Position numbers and translations under genes: made by a program. A DNA stretch of 64,000 nucleotides from Streptomyces sp. NBC_01439 (GTDB lineage: Bacteria; Actinomycetota; Actinomycetes; Streptomycetales; Streptomycetaceae), in NCBI RefSeq assembly GCF_036227605.1, contig NZ_CP109487.1, positions 5,758,501-5,822,500 on the forward strand, given 5' to 3'. Positions 28,504-37,040 of this stretch are shown here, in pieces (the first letter of the stretch is position 1; each line of letters begins with the position of its first letter). The notes beneath the pieces were generated by a model, which saw only the letters and a list, made by a program, of their open reading frames with translations, was not told the DNA's origin and made no database searches.

Positions 28504-29154
28504 ATGTCCGCAGAACGTCAGATATCGGGGATGCTCCGGCAGATCGCCCGTCAGCAGGACGTCATCGAGATCGGCCCGCAGGGCTCCCGCCCGAAGGCGG
28601 CTGCCCTCGCGCACGTGGCGGAGCAGTACGGCTACGTGTACGGCTCGGCACACGCGACCGGGTACAAGGACGCGCAGATCCTCCTGCGGATGTACCGGGA
28701 CCCGAGCCCCGAGGCGCGCTCCCGCGAGGCGGCCACGCTGACCGCCCATCCGCGGGCGGGGATCGGCGGGACGGCGCCGGGGCTGGAGCCCGGGTCGCTG
28801 AAGCCCGTACCCGAAGCGGCCGGCGCCGTGGCCGTGCTGAAGGACCTCATCGCCTTCGACCTCGCGGCCCGCTTCGTCACCAGCCGGGGCCAGATGGTGC
28901 TGTGCTACCTCGGCTGCGTGCTCGTGACCGCGCTCCAGCTCGCCACCGGCCCGCTGGTCGAGGCGGTGGCCACCGGCGCGAGCCTCGTGGTGTTCCTGAC
29001 CGTGGCGCTGAAGGCGGGTCAGATCCACCGGGCGAAGCTGGCCCGGCGCCTGAGGGAAGCCGGGTTCTTCGCGGTGCGCGACGAGCAGGGCAGGCAGCGG
29101 TTCCTGCGCCCGGGGCAGCAGTTGCCGGGCCACGCGAACCCGTTCGCCGCCTGA
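28504..29154 (+). CDS. Hypothetical protein with two membrane helices
   Basis: 216 residues from the ATG at 28504 with upstream GGGGGGAACGGG. N-terminal soluble helical region (1-95, including MLRQIARQQDVIEIG and the Tyr-rich AEQYGYVYGSAHATGYKDAQ), a second soluble segment, then two hydrophobic helices (about 130-175; QMVLCYLGCVLVTALQLATG and VATGASLVVFLTVAL). A basic C-terminal tail follows. I do not recognise the family. Not overlapping either neighbour; its own promoter probably lies in the preceding 72 bp. Confidence 0.75.
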   Translation: MSAERQISGMLRQIARQQDVIEIGPQGSRPKAAALAHVAEQYGYVYGSAHATGYKDAQILLRMYRDPSPEARSREAATLTAHPRAGIGGTAPGLEPGSLKPVPEAAGAVAVLKDLIAFDLAARFVTSRGQMVLCYLGCVLVTALQLATGPLVEAVATGASLVVFLTVALKAGQIHRAKLARRLREAGFFAVRDEQGRQRFLRPGQQLPGHANPFAA

Positions 29155-29258
29155 GGCCCCGGCCTGCGGCGCAGGCTGACGCACGCACCGCCCGTGGGGG
29201 GTACCCGCATGGGCTAAATTTGGACCTTCGTACGCCGGAATCGGTTGGGGAGAACGCA

Positions 29259-30341
29259 ATGACGGAAGCGATCCTGCTGGTCGGCGGACAAGGGACGCGC
29301 CTGCGCCCCGTGACGGTGAACACGCCCAAGCCGATGGTCCCCACGGCCGGCGTCCCGTTCCTCGCCCACCAGATAGCCAGGGCCGCCGCCGCCGGTGTCA
29401 CGCACATCGTGATGGCCACCTGCTACCTCGCCGAGGTCTTCGAGCCCTACTTCGGCGACGGATCCGACTTCGGCCTCAGCCTCGAATACGTGGTCGAGGA
29501 CGAGCCCCTCGGTACCGGCGGCGCCATCCGCAACGCCGGAGAGCGCCTGACCGGCGGCCCGGACTCCTCCGTCCTCGTCTTCAACGGCGACATCCTCACC
29601 GGCCTGGACATCGCCGGGCTGGTCGAGTCGCACGAGGCGGCCGACGCCGACGTCTCCCTGCATCTGGTCCGGGTCGAGGACCCGCGCGCCTTCGGCCTGG
29701 TCCCCACCGACTCCGAGGGGCGGGTACTGGCCTTCACCGAGAAGCCGCAGACCCCCGAGGAGATCATCACCGACCAGATCAACGCCGGCTGCTACGTCTT
29801 CCGCCGCAGCGTGATCGACGCCATCCCGGCCGGCCGCCCGGTCTCCGTCGAGCGCGAGACCTTCCCCGGCCTGCTCGCCGCCGGGGCCAAGCTGCACGGC
29901 GTCACCGAGAACACCTACTGGATGGACCTCGGCAAGCCCGAGTCGATCATCCAGGCCTCCGCCGACCTCGTACGCGGCGTGGTCTCCTCCCCGGCCGTCC
30001 CCGGACGCCGCGGCGAGTCCCTGGTCCTGCCCGGCGCCGAGGTGGCCGCCGGGGCCAAGCTGTCCGGGGGCACCGTCGTGGGCGCGGGCGCCCGGATCGG
30101 GGCCGGAGCGGTCGTCCAGGGCTCCATCGTCCTCGACGGCGCCGTCATCGGCCCGGACGCCCAGGTGAACGCCAGCCTGATCGGCGCCCGCGCCGCGGTC
30201 GGCGCGCGGACCGTCCTCGACGCCGTCGTCATCGGCGACGGCGCCACCGTGGGGGCCGACAACGAACTGCGCGCCGGCGCCCGCGTGTGGTGCGACGCGC
30301 AGTTGCCCGCCGCCGCCGTCCGCTTCTCCCCGGACGCCTGA
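29259..30341 (+). CDS. manC: Mannose-1-phosphate guanylyltransferase / NDP-sugar pyrophosphorylase
   Basis: 360 residues from the ATG at 29259 (GGGGAG ribosome site). Nucleotidyltransferase domain (about 1-230) with the signature LVGGQGTRLRPVTVNTPKPMVP, the sugar-contacting ...VFNGDIL and the metal/nucleotide loop EDEPLGTGGAIRNA. The C-terminal third (about 245-345) is a left-handed beta-helix of hexapeptide repeats (GAGARIGAGAVVQGSIVLDG pattern). By memory of gene order it corresponds to the GDP-mannose pyrophosphorylase of S. coelicolor; sequence alone also allows a dTDP- or other NDP-sugar product. With manB and manA in the same window, GDP-mannose is the likely product, feeding protein O-mannosylation and mannolipids. 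Confidence 0.85.
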   Translation: MTEAILLVGGQGTRLRPVTVNTPKPMVPTAGVPFLAHQIARAAAAGVTHIVMATCYLAEVFEPYFGDGSDFGLSLEYVVEDEPLGTGGAIRNAGERLTGGPDSSVLVFNGDILTGLDIAGLVESHEAADADVSLHLVRVEDPRAFGLVPTDSEGRVLAFTEKPQTPEEIITDQINAGCYVFRRSVIDAIPAGRPVSVERETFPGLLAAGAKLHGVTENTYWMDLGKPESIIQASADLVRGVVSSPAVPGRRGESLVLPGAEVAAGAKLSGGTVVGAGARIGAGAVVQGSIVLDGAVIGPDAQVNASLIGARAAVGARTVLDAVVIGDGATVGADNELRAGARVWCDAQLPAAAVRFSPDA

Positions 30342-30375
30342 ATCCAGGCCCGGGGAGGCGGGGAGGCCGCCGGCG

Positions 30376-31695
30376 TCAGTTGCCGCGGACGGTGACCTTC
30401 TCGTCGTTCTGGATCTGCTTCACCAACTGCTGCACCTTCGCCTTGTCCCAGACGAGGTTGCCGCCGCGCTGGCCGGAGATCGGCATGTTCATCGACACGC
30501 CGTCACCGCCGTTGACGCCCTTCATCGCGAAGAACATCTGGCCCATGTCGTACAGGCCCATGTCCTTGTCCACGATGAGGGTGTCCAGGCCCGCGCCCAG
30601 CATCGGGTAGAGCGCGAACGGGTTGAGGATCGTCGACGGCGTCGCGGCCTGGCTGGCCAGCGCCGACAAGAACTTCTGCTGGTTCTTCGTCCGCTGGAGG
30701 TCGGACTCGGCGAAGGCGTACCGGGTCCGTACGAAGGCCAGGGACTGCTCGCCGTTCAGGGTCTGCTTGCCGGCCTTGAAGTCGGCGCCCGACTTCTCGT
30801 CCTTGAAGCCCTCCTCGATGTTCAGCTCCACGCCGCCCAGCGCGTCCACGATGTTCGCGAAGCCGGCGAAGCCGATCTCCGCGTAGTGGTCGATGCGCAG
30901 GCCCGTGTTGTGTTCCACCGTCCGCACGAGCAGCTCGGGGCCGTCCTCCGCGTACGCGGCGTTGAGCTTGACCCGCCGCCCCTGCGCGGGGAACGTCTTG
31001 CCGGACTGGGAGCCGACGAAGGAGGGGATCTCCACGTCAGAGTCGCGCGGCAGCGAGATCATGGTGTTCCCGCTGGAGCACTTCGCCAGGATCATCATCG
31101 AGTCGGTCCGCTTGCCCTCGGCCGAGCCCGTGTGGAGCTTCTTCTTCTCCTCGTCGGACATCCCCTCGCGGCTGTCGGAGCCCACGATCAGGTACGTCGT
31201 GCAGTCGCCCTCCTTCGGGCGCTCGATGACCTTGGAGAGGTCCACCTCGCGGCGCACCTTGGAGTCGGCCCAGAAGTAGGTGGCGACGGAGGTCACCAGG
31301 AGCGCGGAGACCAGCACGATCGAGCCGACCTTGATCCGCTTGCGCCAGTCCGGCGCGGGACCGGGCGCCCGCCCGGGGCGGCCGGGCCCGGACGGCCCGC
31401 CGGGGCCTCCCGGACCGCCCGGAGCACCGCCCTGCGGAGCCCCGTAGACCTGGCCGGTGTTGTAGCCGCTGTCGTAACCGCCGTACGTGTCGTGGCCGCC
31501 CGCCTGCTGCGGGGGTACGCCGTACGCGGGCGGCGGGCCCGCCGGGCGTTGCGGGCGCGGGGGCTGCGCGGGCCGAGGAGGCTGCTGCGGCTGCGGCTGC
31601 CGCTGGATGTGCCGCATCCGCTGCACGCCCTCGGGCTGCGGCTGCGCGCTGCCGCGCCCGTACGCGTCGTCACGACCTTCTGGCCAGTCATTCAT
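30376..31695 (-). CDS. LCP (LytR-CpsA-Psr) phosphotransferase 1
   Basis: 439 residues from the ATG at 31695 (MNDWPEGRDD). A long Gln/Pro/Gly-rich cytoplasmic N-terminus (1-120) precedes one membrane helix (about 125-147, VGSIVLVSALLVTSVATYFW) and an extracellular LCP domain (about 165-435). LCP landmarks: LIVGSDSREG, RTDSMMI, ISLPRDSDVEIP, LNAAYAEDG, VDALGGVEL, LNGEQSLAFVRTRY. These hold the Asp/Arg residues that bind the prenyl pyrophosphate. There is no LytR_C domain after it. LCP enzymes move glycopolymers from lipid carriers to peptidoglycan. It is the first of five LCP genes in 10 kb. Confidence 0.93.
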   Translation of the reverse strand: MNDWPEGRDDAYGRGSAQPQPEGVQRMRHIQRQPQPQQPPRPAQPPRPQRPAGPPPAYGVPPQQAGGHDTYGGYDSGYNTGQVYGAPQGGAPGGPGGPGGPSGPGRPGRAPGPAPDWRKRIKVGSIVLVSALLVTSVATYFWADSKVRREVDLSKVIERPKEGDCTTYLIVGSDSREGMSDEEKKKLHTGSAEGKRTDSMMILAKCSSGNTMISLPRDSDVEIPSFVGSQSGKTFPAQGRRVKLNAAYAEDGPELLVRTVEHNTGLRIDHYAEIGFAGFANIVDALGGVELNIEEGFKDEKSGADFKAGKQTLNGEQSLAFVRTRYAFAESDLQRTKNQQKFLSALASQAATPSTILNPFALYPMLGAGLDTLIVDKDMGLYDMGQMFFAMKGVNGGDGVSMNMPISGQRGGNLVWDKAKVQQLVKQIQNDEKVTVRGN

Positions 31696-31897
31696 GCGCC
31701 CAAGAATGCCTGCCCGGGTGCGTGCTCCGACAGCCCGGTCCGCATTCCGTTCCGCTGCTGTTGCAGAGCTGATGCCTCCACGGGCCATCTCGACGGTGAC
31801 GCGTCGGTCGGGCCGGGCCCGCGACACCCGCCGCGCACGCACCGGGCACCCGCTCCCCGATCCGGCCCGACCGACAAGACACCCCTAAGGTGTCCGT

Positions 31898-32434
31898 ATG
31901 ACACAGATACCGGGCGAGCTGCCCGGGAAGCCCACCGCAGCCTCCCGGACGACCCTCAGCCACATCATGACCGCCAACGACACCAACCTCCTCGGCACGG
32001 TGCACGGTGGTGTGATCATGAAGCTGGTGGACGACGCGGCGGGCGCCGTGGCCGGCCGCCACTCCGGCGGCCCGGCGGTCACCGCCTCCATGGACGAGAT
32101 GGCCTTCCTCGCACCCGTGCGCGTGGGCGACCTCGTCCACGTGAAGGCCCAGTGCAACTGGACCGGCCGCTCCTCCATGGAGATCGGCGTACGCGTCCTC
32201 GCGGAGCGGTGGAACGAGTCCACCCCCGCCACCCAGGTCGGCACCGCCTACCTCGTCTTCGCCGCGGTCGACGCCGACGGCAAGCCCCGCGAGGTCCCGC
32301 CCGTCCTCCCGGAGACGGAGCAGGACGAGCGGCGCTACCAGGAGGCCCAGATCCGCCGCACCCACCGGCTCGCCCGCCGCCAGGCGATCATGGCGCTGCG
32401 CGAGGAGCGGGCGGCCCAGGGCTTCGACGACTGA
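31898..32434 (+). CDS. Acyl-CoA thioesterase (hotdog fold)
   Basis: 178 residues with one hotdog domain (about 15-130). The HGGVIMKLVDDAAGAVAGRH block carries the conserved Asp and helix of YciA/BACH-type thioesterases, with ASMDEMAFLAPVRVGDLVHVKAQ as the following strands. The C-terminal ~40 residues are basic and helical. It hydrolyses acyl-CoA to fatty acid and CoA; chain preference is not predictable. It stands alone, divergent from LCP1 and convergent with LCP2. Confidence 0.9.
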   Translation: MTQIPGELPGKPTAASRTTLSHIMTANDTNLLGTVHGGVIMKLVDDAAGAVAGRHSGGPAVTASMDEMAFLAPVRVGDLVHVKAQCNWTGRSSMEIGVRVLAERWNESTPATQVGTAYLVFAAVDADGKPREVPPVLPETEQDERRYQEAQIRRTHRLARRQAIMALREERAAQGFDD

Positions 32435-32455
32435 CGCCGAGGCCGTCCCGAACCC

Positions 32456-33949
32456 TCAGTCCCCGCAGACCACCTGGTCGCCGGTGACCACCCCGAAGGC
32501 GCCCCGGTAGGGGTCCTCGGCGCGCACCGGCACCACCTTGCGGTAGTCCGCGCCCGCGATCACCAACACCGTCCGGCCCTGGCCCGCCACCGCCCGCAGT
32601 TCGCTGCCCGGCAGCGCGGTCGCCACCGAGCGGGCGGAGCGGTCCCAACGCGGGTCGTACGTGATCACCGTGCGCTTGACCTCGCGGCTGGCCCCGTTGC
32701 CCGGGGCCCGGGTCGTGTCGAAGCCGGTGGCGCGCAGCGCGGCGTCCACCCGGCCGCCCATTCCGTCGATCCGGGTGCCGTTCTCCACCTGCACGCGGAC
32801 CTCGCGCGGGGGCACGTCCACCGGCACCGCCGAGGGCGGGCCGCCGGCGGCCTTCCCGGGCCGGGCGGGGGCGAGCGGCCGGTCCTCGCGCAGCGCCTCG
32901 AACAGCTTGGCCGCCTTCGGCTCGTCCCACTTCACGGTGGACCCGATGCCCTTGACGGGGAAGGAGGGGCTGCCGATGGGCACCGAGGCGAACTCCGAGG
33001 AGGACGGGGTGAAGTCCCGCATCGCCTGCCCGAGGGCCAGCATCTGCTCCGAGCCGAAGTCCTTGTCGGCCCGGACGGACCCGAGGAGGGTGGAGCTGAC
33101 CTCCTTGAACTTCACCGGGTTCAGCAGCACCCCGCCCCCGGTCGCCTGCTTGATCAGGGCGGCGACGAACCGCTGCTGGCGCTGCATCCGGCCGAGGTCG
33201 GAAGCCCCGTCGACGTGGCGCGAGCGCACGTACTGCAGGGCCTGTCCACCGCTGAGGCGGTGGTTGCCCGGCAACAGGTCGAGTCCGGTGTTGCGGTCCC
33301 GCATGGTCTTGGCCGTGCAGATCTCCACGCCGCCCATCGCGTCGACCGTCTTCATGAAGCTGGTGAAGTCGACCTCCAGGTAGTGGTCGATCTTCACCCG
33401 GGTCATGTTCTCTACGGTCCGCACGGTCAGGTTGGGCCCGCCCTCCGCGTACGCCGCGTTCAGCCGTACGGGGTGGGCCTTGTGCGCCTTGCCGGTGACG
33501 AGGTCCCGGTGCGCGGGCACCTCGGCGAAGCTGTCGCGGGGCAGACTGATCACGCTGGCCCGTTCCTTGTCGGCCGACAGGTGCACCAGCATGATCGTGT
33601 CCGTGCAGTGGCAGGGCGCGCCGCCCAGGCGGTACTCGCGCTTCTCCTCCGGGGAGACCTTCTCCCGCCCGTCGGTGCCCACCAGCAGGAAGTTGAGGCC
33701 GTGTCCGGCCTGCGGGCGGTTCTTCATGTCCTTGAACGGGTCCACCCGTTCGATCCCGGTGTCCAGACCGGTCATCACGGCGTGCCCGACGGCCCCGGAG
33801 CCGAGCACCACCACCGACAGCCCGGCCGCGAGCCGTACGCCCCACCGGGGCCGCCCCTTCCGGTGCCGGGCGCGGCAGCCTCCGCCGCGTCGGGCGGGCT
33901 GCGGCCGGGGCGGCCCGTCAGGACGGGCGGGACGGTGCGGCTGGGGCAC
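32456..33949 (-). CDS. LCP phosphotransferase 2, with LytR_C domain
   Basis: 497 residues. I chose the GTG at 33949 rather than 33958 because GGAGG ends exactly at 33958, leaving 8 nt to this start. Basic cytoplasmic N-terminus, membrane helix (about 45-68), then LCP domain (about 75-330) with LLVGTDGREK, TDTIMLVHL, ISLPRDSFAEVP, LNAAYAEGGP, and LSGGQALQYVRSRH. A LytR_C domain (about 390-490, REVRVQVENGTRIDGMGGRV) follows. Role: attachment of wall glycopolymers. Convergent with the thioesterase gene and divergent from the glycosyltransferase. Confidence 0.92.
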   Translation of the reverse strand: MPQPHRPARPDGPPRPQPARRGGGCRARHRKGRPRWGVRLAAGLSVVVLGSGAVGHAVMTGLDTGIERVDPFKDMKNRPQAGHGLNFLLVGTDGREKVSPEEKREYRLGGAPCHCTDTIMLVHLSADKERASVISLPRDSFAEVPAHRDLVTGKAHKAHPVRLNAAYAEGGPNLTVRTVENMTRVKIDHYLEVDFTSFMKTVDAMGGVEICTAKTMRDRNTGLDLLPGNHRLSGGQALQYVRSRHVDGASDLGRMQRQQRFVAALIKQATGGGVLLNPVKFKEVSSTLLGSVRADKDFGSEQMLALGQAMRDFTPSSSEFASVPIGSPSFPVKGIGSTVKWDEPKAAKLFEALREDRPLAPARPGKAAGGPPSAVPVDVPPREVRVQVENGTRIDGMGGRVDAALRATGFDTTRAPGNGASREVKRTVITYDPRWDRSARSVATALPGSELRAVAGQGRTVLVIAGADYRKVVPVRAEDPYRGAFGVVTGDQVVCGD

Positions 33950-34124
33950 GGTGGACACCTCCGCGGGGGCAGCAGGGAGACCGGCCGGGGCACTGACCGG
34001 ATCGGCCGATTCGGCAGAACAGTAGGCCCATACGATCAGCAGCTGTCCTTACCGATCGCTCGGCGCGCACCCGGTTCCCCCGTACGCGGTAACGTGACAC
34101 CGATACCCGACCTTGAAGGACCAC

Positions 34125-35150
34125 ATGCCCGCCCAGCAGCCCGCAGTCTCGGTGATCATGCCGGTGCTCGACGAGGAGCACTACCTCCGCGATTCCGTCC
34201 GCCACATCCTGGAGCAGGAGTACGCGGGCGAGATGGAGGTGGTGATCGCACTCGGGCCGTCCACGGACCGCACCGACGAGATCGCCGCCGAACTCGTCGC
34301 CGAGGATCCCCGAGTCCACACCGTCCCGAATCCCACCGGCCGGACCCCGGCGGCGCTCAACGCCGCCATCAAGGCCTCGCGCCACCCGATCGTGGTGCGC
34401 GTCGACGGCCACGGCATGCTCTCGCCGAACTACATCGCCACCGCCGTGCGCCTCCTGGAGGAGACCGGCGCCCAGAACGTCGGCGGCATCATGCACGCCG
34501 AGGGCGAGAACGCCTGGGAAGAGGCCGTCGCCGCCGCGATGACCTCGAAGATCGGTGTCGGCAACGCGCCGTTCCACACCGGCGGCCAGGCGGGACCGGC
34601 CGAGACCGTCTACCTCGGAGTCTTCCGCCGCGAAGCGCTGGAACAGCAGGGCGGCTACAACGAGGAGTTCATCCGTGCCCAGGACTGGGAGCTGAACTTC
34701 CGCATCCGTGAGGCCGGCGGTCTGATCTGGTTCTCGCCGGAGCTGATGGTCCAGTACCGTCCGCGCCGCTCCGTACGGGCCCTGGCCAAGCAGTACAAGG
34801 ACTACGGGCGCTGGCGGCACGTGGTGGCCCGCTACCACTCGGGCTCCATCAACCTGCGCTACCTGGCCCCGCCGACCCTCGTCTGCGCGATCGCCGCGAG
34901 CGTGGTCGTGGGCGTGACCGTCTCCCCCCTGGGCTTCCTCCTCCCGGCCGGCTACCTCGCGGCGATCACCGCGGGCTCCGTACCGGCGGGCAAGGGGCTC
35001 GGGATCAAGGCCCGGGCGCAGATCCCCGTCGCCCTGGCGACCATGCACCTGAGCTGGGGCTTCGGCTTCCTGACGAGCCCTCGGGCGCTGGCGAACAAGG
35101 TCATCGCGAGCCGCCGTCCGGCCGTGCAGCGGGACTCCTCGCAGGTCTGA
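34125..35150 (+). CDS. ExoA-like family 2 glycosyltransferase
   Basis: 341 residues from the ATG at 34125 with GAAGGA five bases upstream. GT-A fold domain (about 5-235): VSVIMPVLDEEHYL, donor-binding ALGPSTDRT, the VVRVDGHGML Asp motif in place of a classical DXD, and the acceptor region AQDWELNFRI. Two or three membrane helices follow (about 250-320). It resembles ExoA-type sugar transferases that extend lipid-linked polysaccharides at the inner face of the membrane. Lying among LCP genes, it probably builds a polymer they attach; the sugar is unknown. Confidence 0.9.
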   Translation: MPAQQPAVSVIMPVLDEEHYLRDSVRHILEQEYAGEMEVVIALGPSTDRTDEIAAELVAEDPRVHTVPNPTGRTPAALNAAIKASRHPIVVRVDGHGMLSPNYIATAVRLLEETGAQNVGGIMHAEGENAWEEAVAAAMTSKIGVGNAPFHTGGQAGPAETVYLGVFRREALEQQGGYNEEFIRAQDWELNFRIREAGGLIWFSPELMVQYRPRRSVRALAKQYKDYGRWRHVVARYHSGSINLRYLAPPTLVCAIAASVVVGVTVSPLGFLLPAGYLAAITAGSVPAGKGLGIKARAQIPVALATMHLSWGFGFLTSPRALANKVIASRRPAVQRDSSQV

Positions 35151-35158
35151 GACGTACG

Positions 35159-35212
35159 AAGGGGCCCGGCCCGGGGGGTGCGCACCGTCGCAGCCGCCGG
35201 GCCGGCCCCCTT
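35159..35212. terminator. Bidirectional intrinsic terminator
   Basis: AAGGGGCCCGGCCCGG and CCGGGCCGGCCCCCTT form a near-perfect 16-bp stem with a 22-nt loop between the convergent glycosyltransferase and LCP3 genes; a short T-run follows on the plus strand. Confidence 0.8.
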
Positions 35213-35223
35213 TCACGTGCGCG

Positions 35224-36981
35224 CTACCAGGTGAAGCCCGGCTGGATCGCCATGCAGGCGCCCTCGTTGTCGCCGTTGAGCGCGTGGGCCGAGGTTGGGG
35301 CCACGGTCGGGGCGGGCGGCGGCGGGGTGGGCGCGTTGCCGGTGCGCCAGTCCTTGCCCACGTACAGGGTGATCCCGGAGACCTCCTCGGACTTCTGCAC
35401 CGAGGAGGCGGGCAGGCCCAGGGCGGTGGCCACGACACCCGCGTCGGCCGCTTGGGCGTCCGTGGCGTAGCGGACGACCGTGGTGTCCTCGGCGCCGGTC
35501 TGGGTGTCGGCGGTGGCCTTGGTGAAGCCCTTGCCGGTCAGCAGCGAGGCCACCTCGTTCGCCCGGTTCTTGACGCGGGTCTCGGCGCCGGCCTTGCCGC
35601 TCGTGGCGTTGCGGACGGCGACCGCGATATTCGCGGCAGCCGCGCCCGGTGCCGTGGTCGGTGCCGTGGTGGGGGCCGTGGTGGGGGCCGTGGTGGGTGA
35701 CGTACTCGGGGCGGCCGGCGTCGGCGTTCCCGCGGACGCGGACGCGGAGGCGCCCGGGGACGGCGAGGCGCCCTCCGCCGGGGTCCCGGAGCCCTTGCCG
35801 TCGAGCGCGATGTCCTCGCGGACCATCCGGAACACGGCCTCGGCCTCGTCCGCCATGGGCTCGACCCGACCGTCCAGGCCGGGCTTGGTGCTGTAGACCC
35901 ACGGCATGGTGGTCATGGTGATCCGGCCCGGGGGAACCTTCTTGAGCTCCATGCTCAGGTCGTACAGCTTGTCGATCTTGTCCAGCCCGGGGTCCACGAC
36001 CATGGCCTCGATCGCCGCCTGCGCCAGGCTGTTGAGCTTCACCGGGTTGGTGAGCTTGGCGTTCTTGCGGAACTCGCGGGACATCGACGTCATGTACTGG
36101 TGCTGGGCATGGGTGCGGCCGATGTCGGTGCCGTCCTCGAAGCCGTAACGGGTGCGCAGCCACTGCAGGGCCTGCTCGCCCTGGATGACGCTCGTGCCCT
36201 TGGGCAGCTTCAGGCCGGAGCCCTTGCCGTCACGGGTGCGGGAGTGGACGTTCTCCTCCACGCAGACCGGGACGCCGCCGATGGCGTCCGCCATCGAGAC
36301 CACGCCCTTGAAGTCGATCATCATGAAGTGATCGATGGGGATCTTGGTCAGTTCTTGCCAGGTGGCGACCGTGCAGCCCGGACCGCCGCGCTGCAGGGAC
36401 TCGTTGGTCTGCACGAGGCCCTTGCTGGCGGGGTGCACCTTGCCGGCAGGCTCGGTGCACTTGGGCATCATCAGCATCGTGTCGCGCGGCATCGAGACGA
36501 CCGACATGTTGCTGCGGTCCGCGGACAGGTGCAGCAGCATCTGCACGTCCGCCAGCGGCGGGCCGTCGAAGGTGTCCGTGGCCCCGCCCAGGGCCTGGTT
36601 CGCCGCGTCGTCGCGCGCGTCGGAACCGATCAGCAGGATGTTCAGCGGGGTCTGCCCGGAGGCGTTGGGCTTGGAACCGCCCAGTTTGGTCTCACCGAGG
36701 TTCAGCGCGTCCGTTTGGATGGCGCCGTTCAAGTGGCGGTAGTACAGGTATCCGGCGGCCGCCGTCCCGAGTATCAGCAGGGACAGCACGGAGGCCGTCC
36801 AGCGCAGCACGCGCCGCCGGCCCTGCCTGCGGGTGGGGCCGCTGCCGGCCTCCGGGCGGCCCGCCCCGGAGCCGCCCCGCTGTGGGGGCACCGTGCCGGA
36901 CGCCGCCGCCCCGCCGCCGGATATCTCCTCCCCGGCTGCCTGGGCGTTCGCCCCCTCCCCTCGCACGCTGCTGCGCCTCAC
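35224..36981 (-). CDS. LCP phosphotransferase 3, with LytR_C domain and TTAP repeats
   Basis: 585 residues from the GTG at 36981, with GAGGGGGA five bases upstream. Basic N-terminus, membrane helix (about 60-80, ASVLSLLILGTAAAGYLYY), LCP domain (about 110-400): ILLIGSDARDD, ADVQMLLHLSADRS, VSMPRDTMLMMP, IDHFMMIDFKGVVSMADAIGG, IQGEQALQWLRTRYGF. A Pro/Ser/Thr-rich linker with four TTAP repeats (about 425-455) leads to a LytR_C domain (about 460-555). Usual LCP position LNxAY is replaced by a QTNESLQRGG segment, so polymer or carrier preference may differ. Transcribed toward the terminator at 35159-35212. Confidence 0.9.
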   Translation of the reverse strand: MRRSSVRGEGANAQAAGEEISGGGAAASGTVPPQRGGSGAGRPEAGSGPTRRQGRRRVLRWTASVLSLLILGTAAAGYLYYRHLNGAIQTDALNLGETKLGGSKPNASGQTPLNILLIGSDARDDAANQALGGATDTFDGPPLADVQMLLHLSADRSNMSVVSMPRDTMLMMPKCTEPAGKVHPASKGLVQTNESLQRGGPGCTVATWQELTKIPIDHFMMIDFKGVVSMADAIGGVPVCVEENVHSRTRDGKGSGLKLPKGTSVIQGEQALQWLRTRYGFEDGTDIGRTHAQHQYMTSMSREFRKNAKLTNPVKLNSLAQAAIEAMVVDPGLDKIDKLYDLSMELKKVPPGRITMTTMPWVYSTKPGLDGRVEPMADEAEAVFRMVREDIALDGKGSGTPAEGASPSPGASASASAGTPTPAAPSTSPTTAPTTAPTTAPTTAPGAAAANIAVAVRNATSGKAGAETRVKNRANEVASLLTGKGFTKATADTQTGAEDTTVVRYATDAQAADAGVVATALGLPASSVQKSEEVSGITLYVGKDWRTGNAPTPPPPAPTVAPTSAHALNGDNEGACMAIQPGFTW

Positions 36982-37040
36982 ACGTCCCCCTCAAGATCCT
37001 TCTTGGTCAACAGAGCGCCGGTGTCACCGGCCGAGTCCTG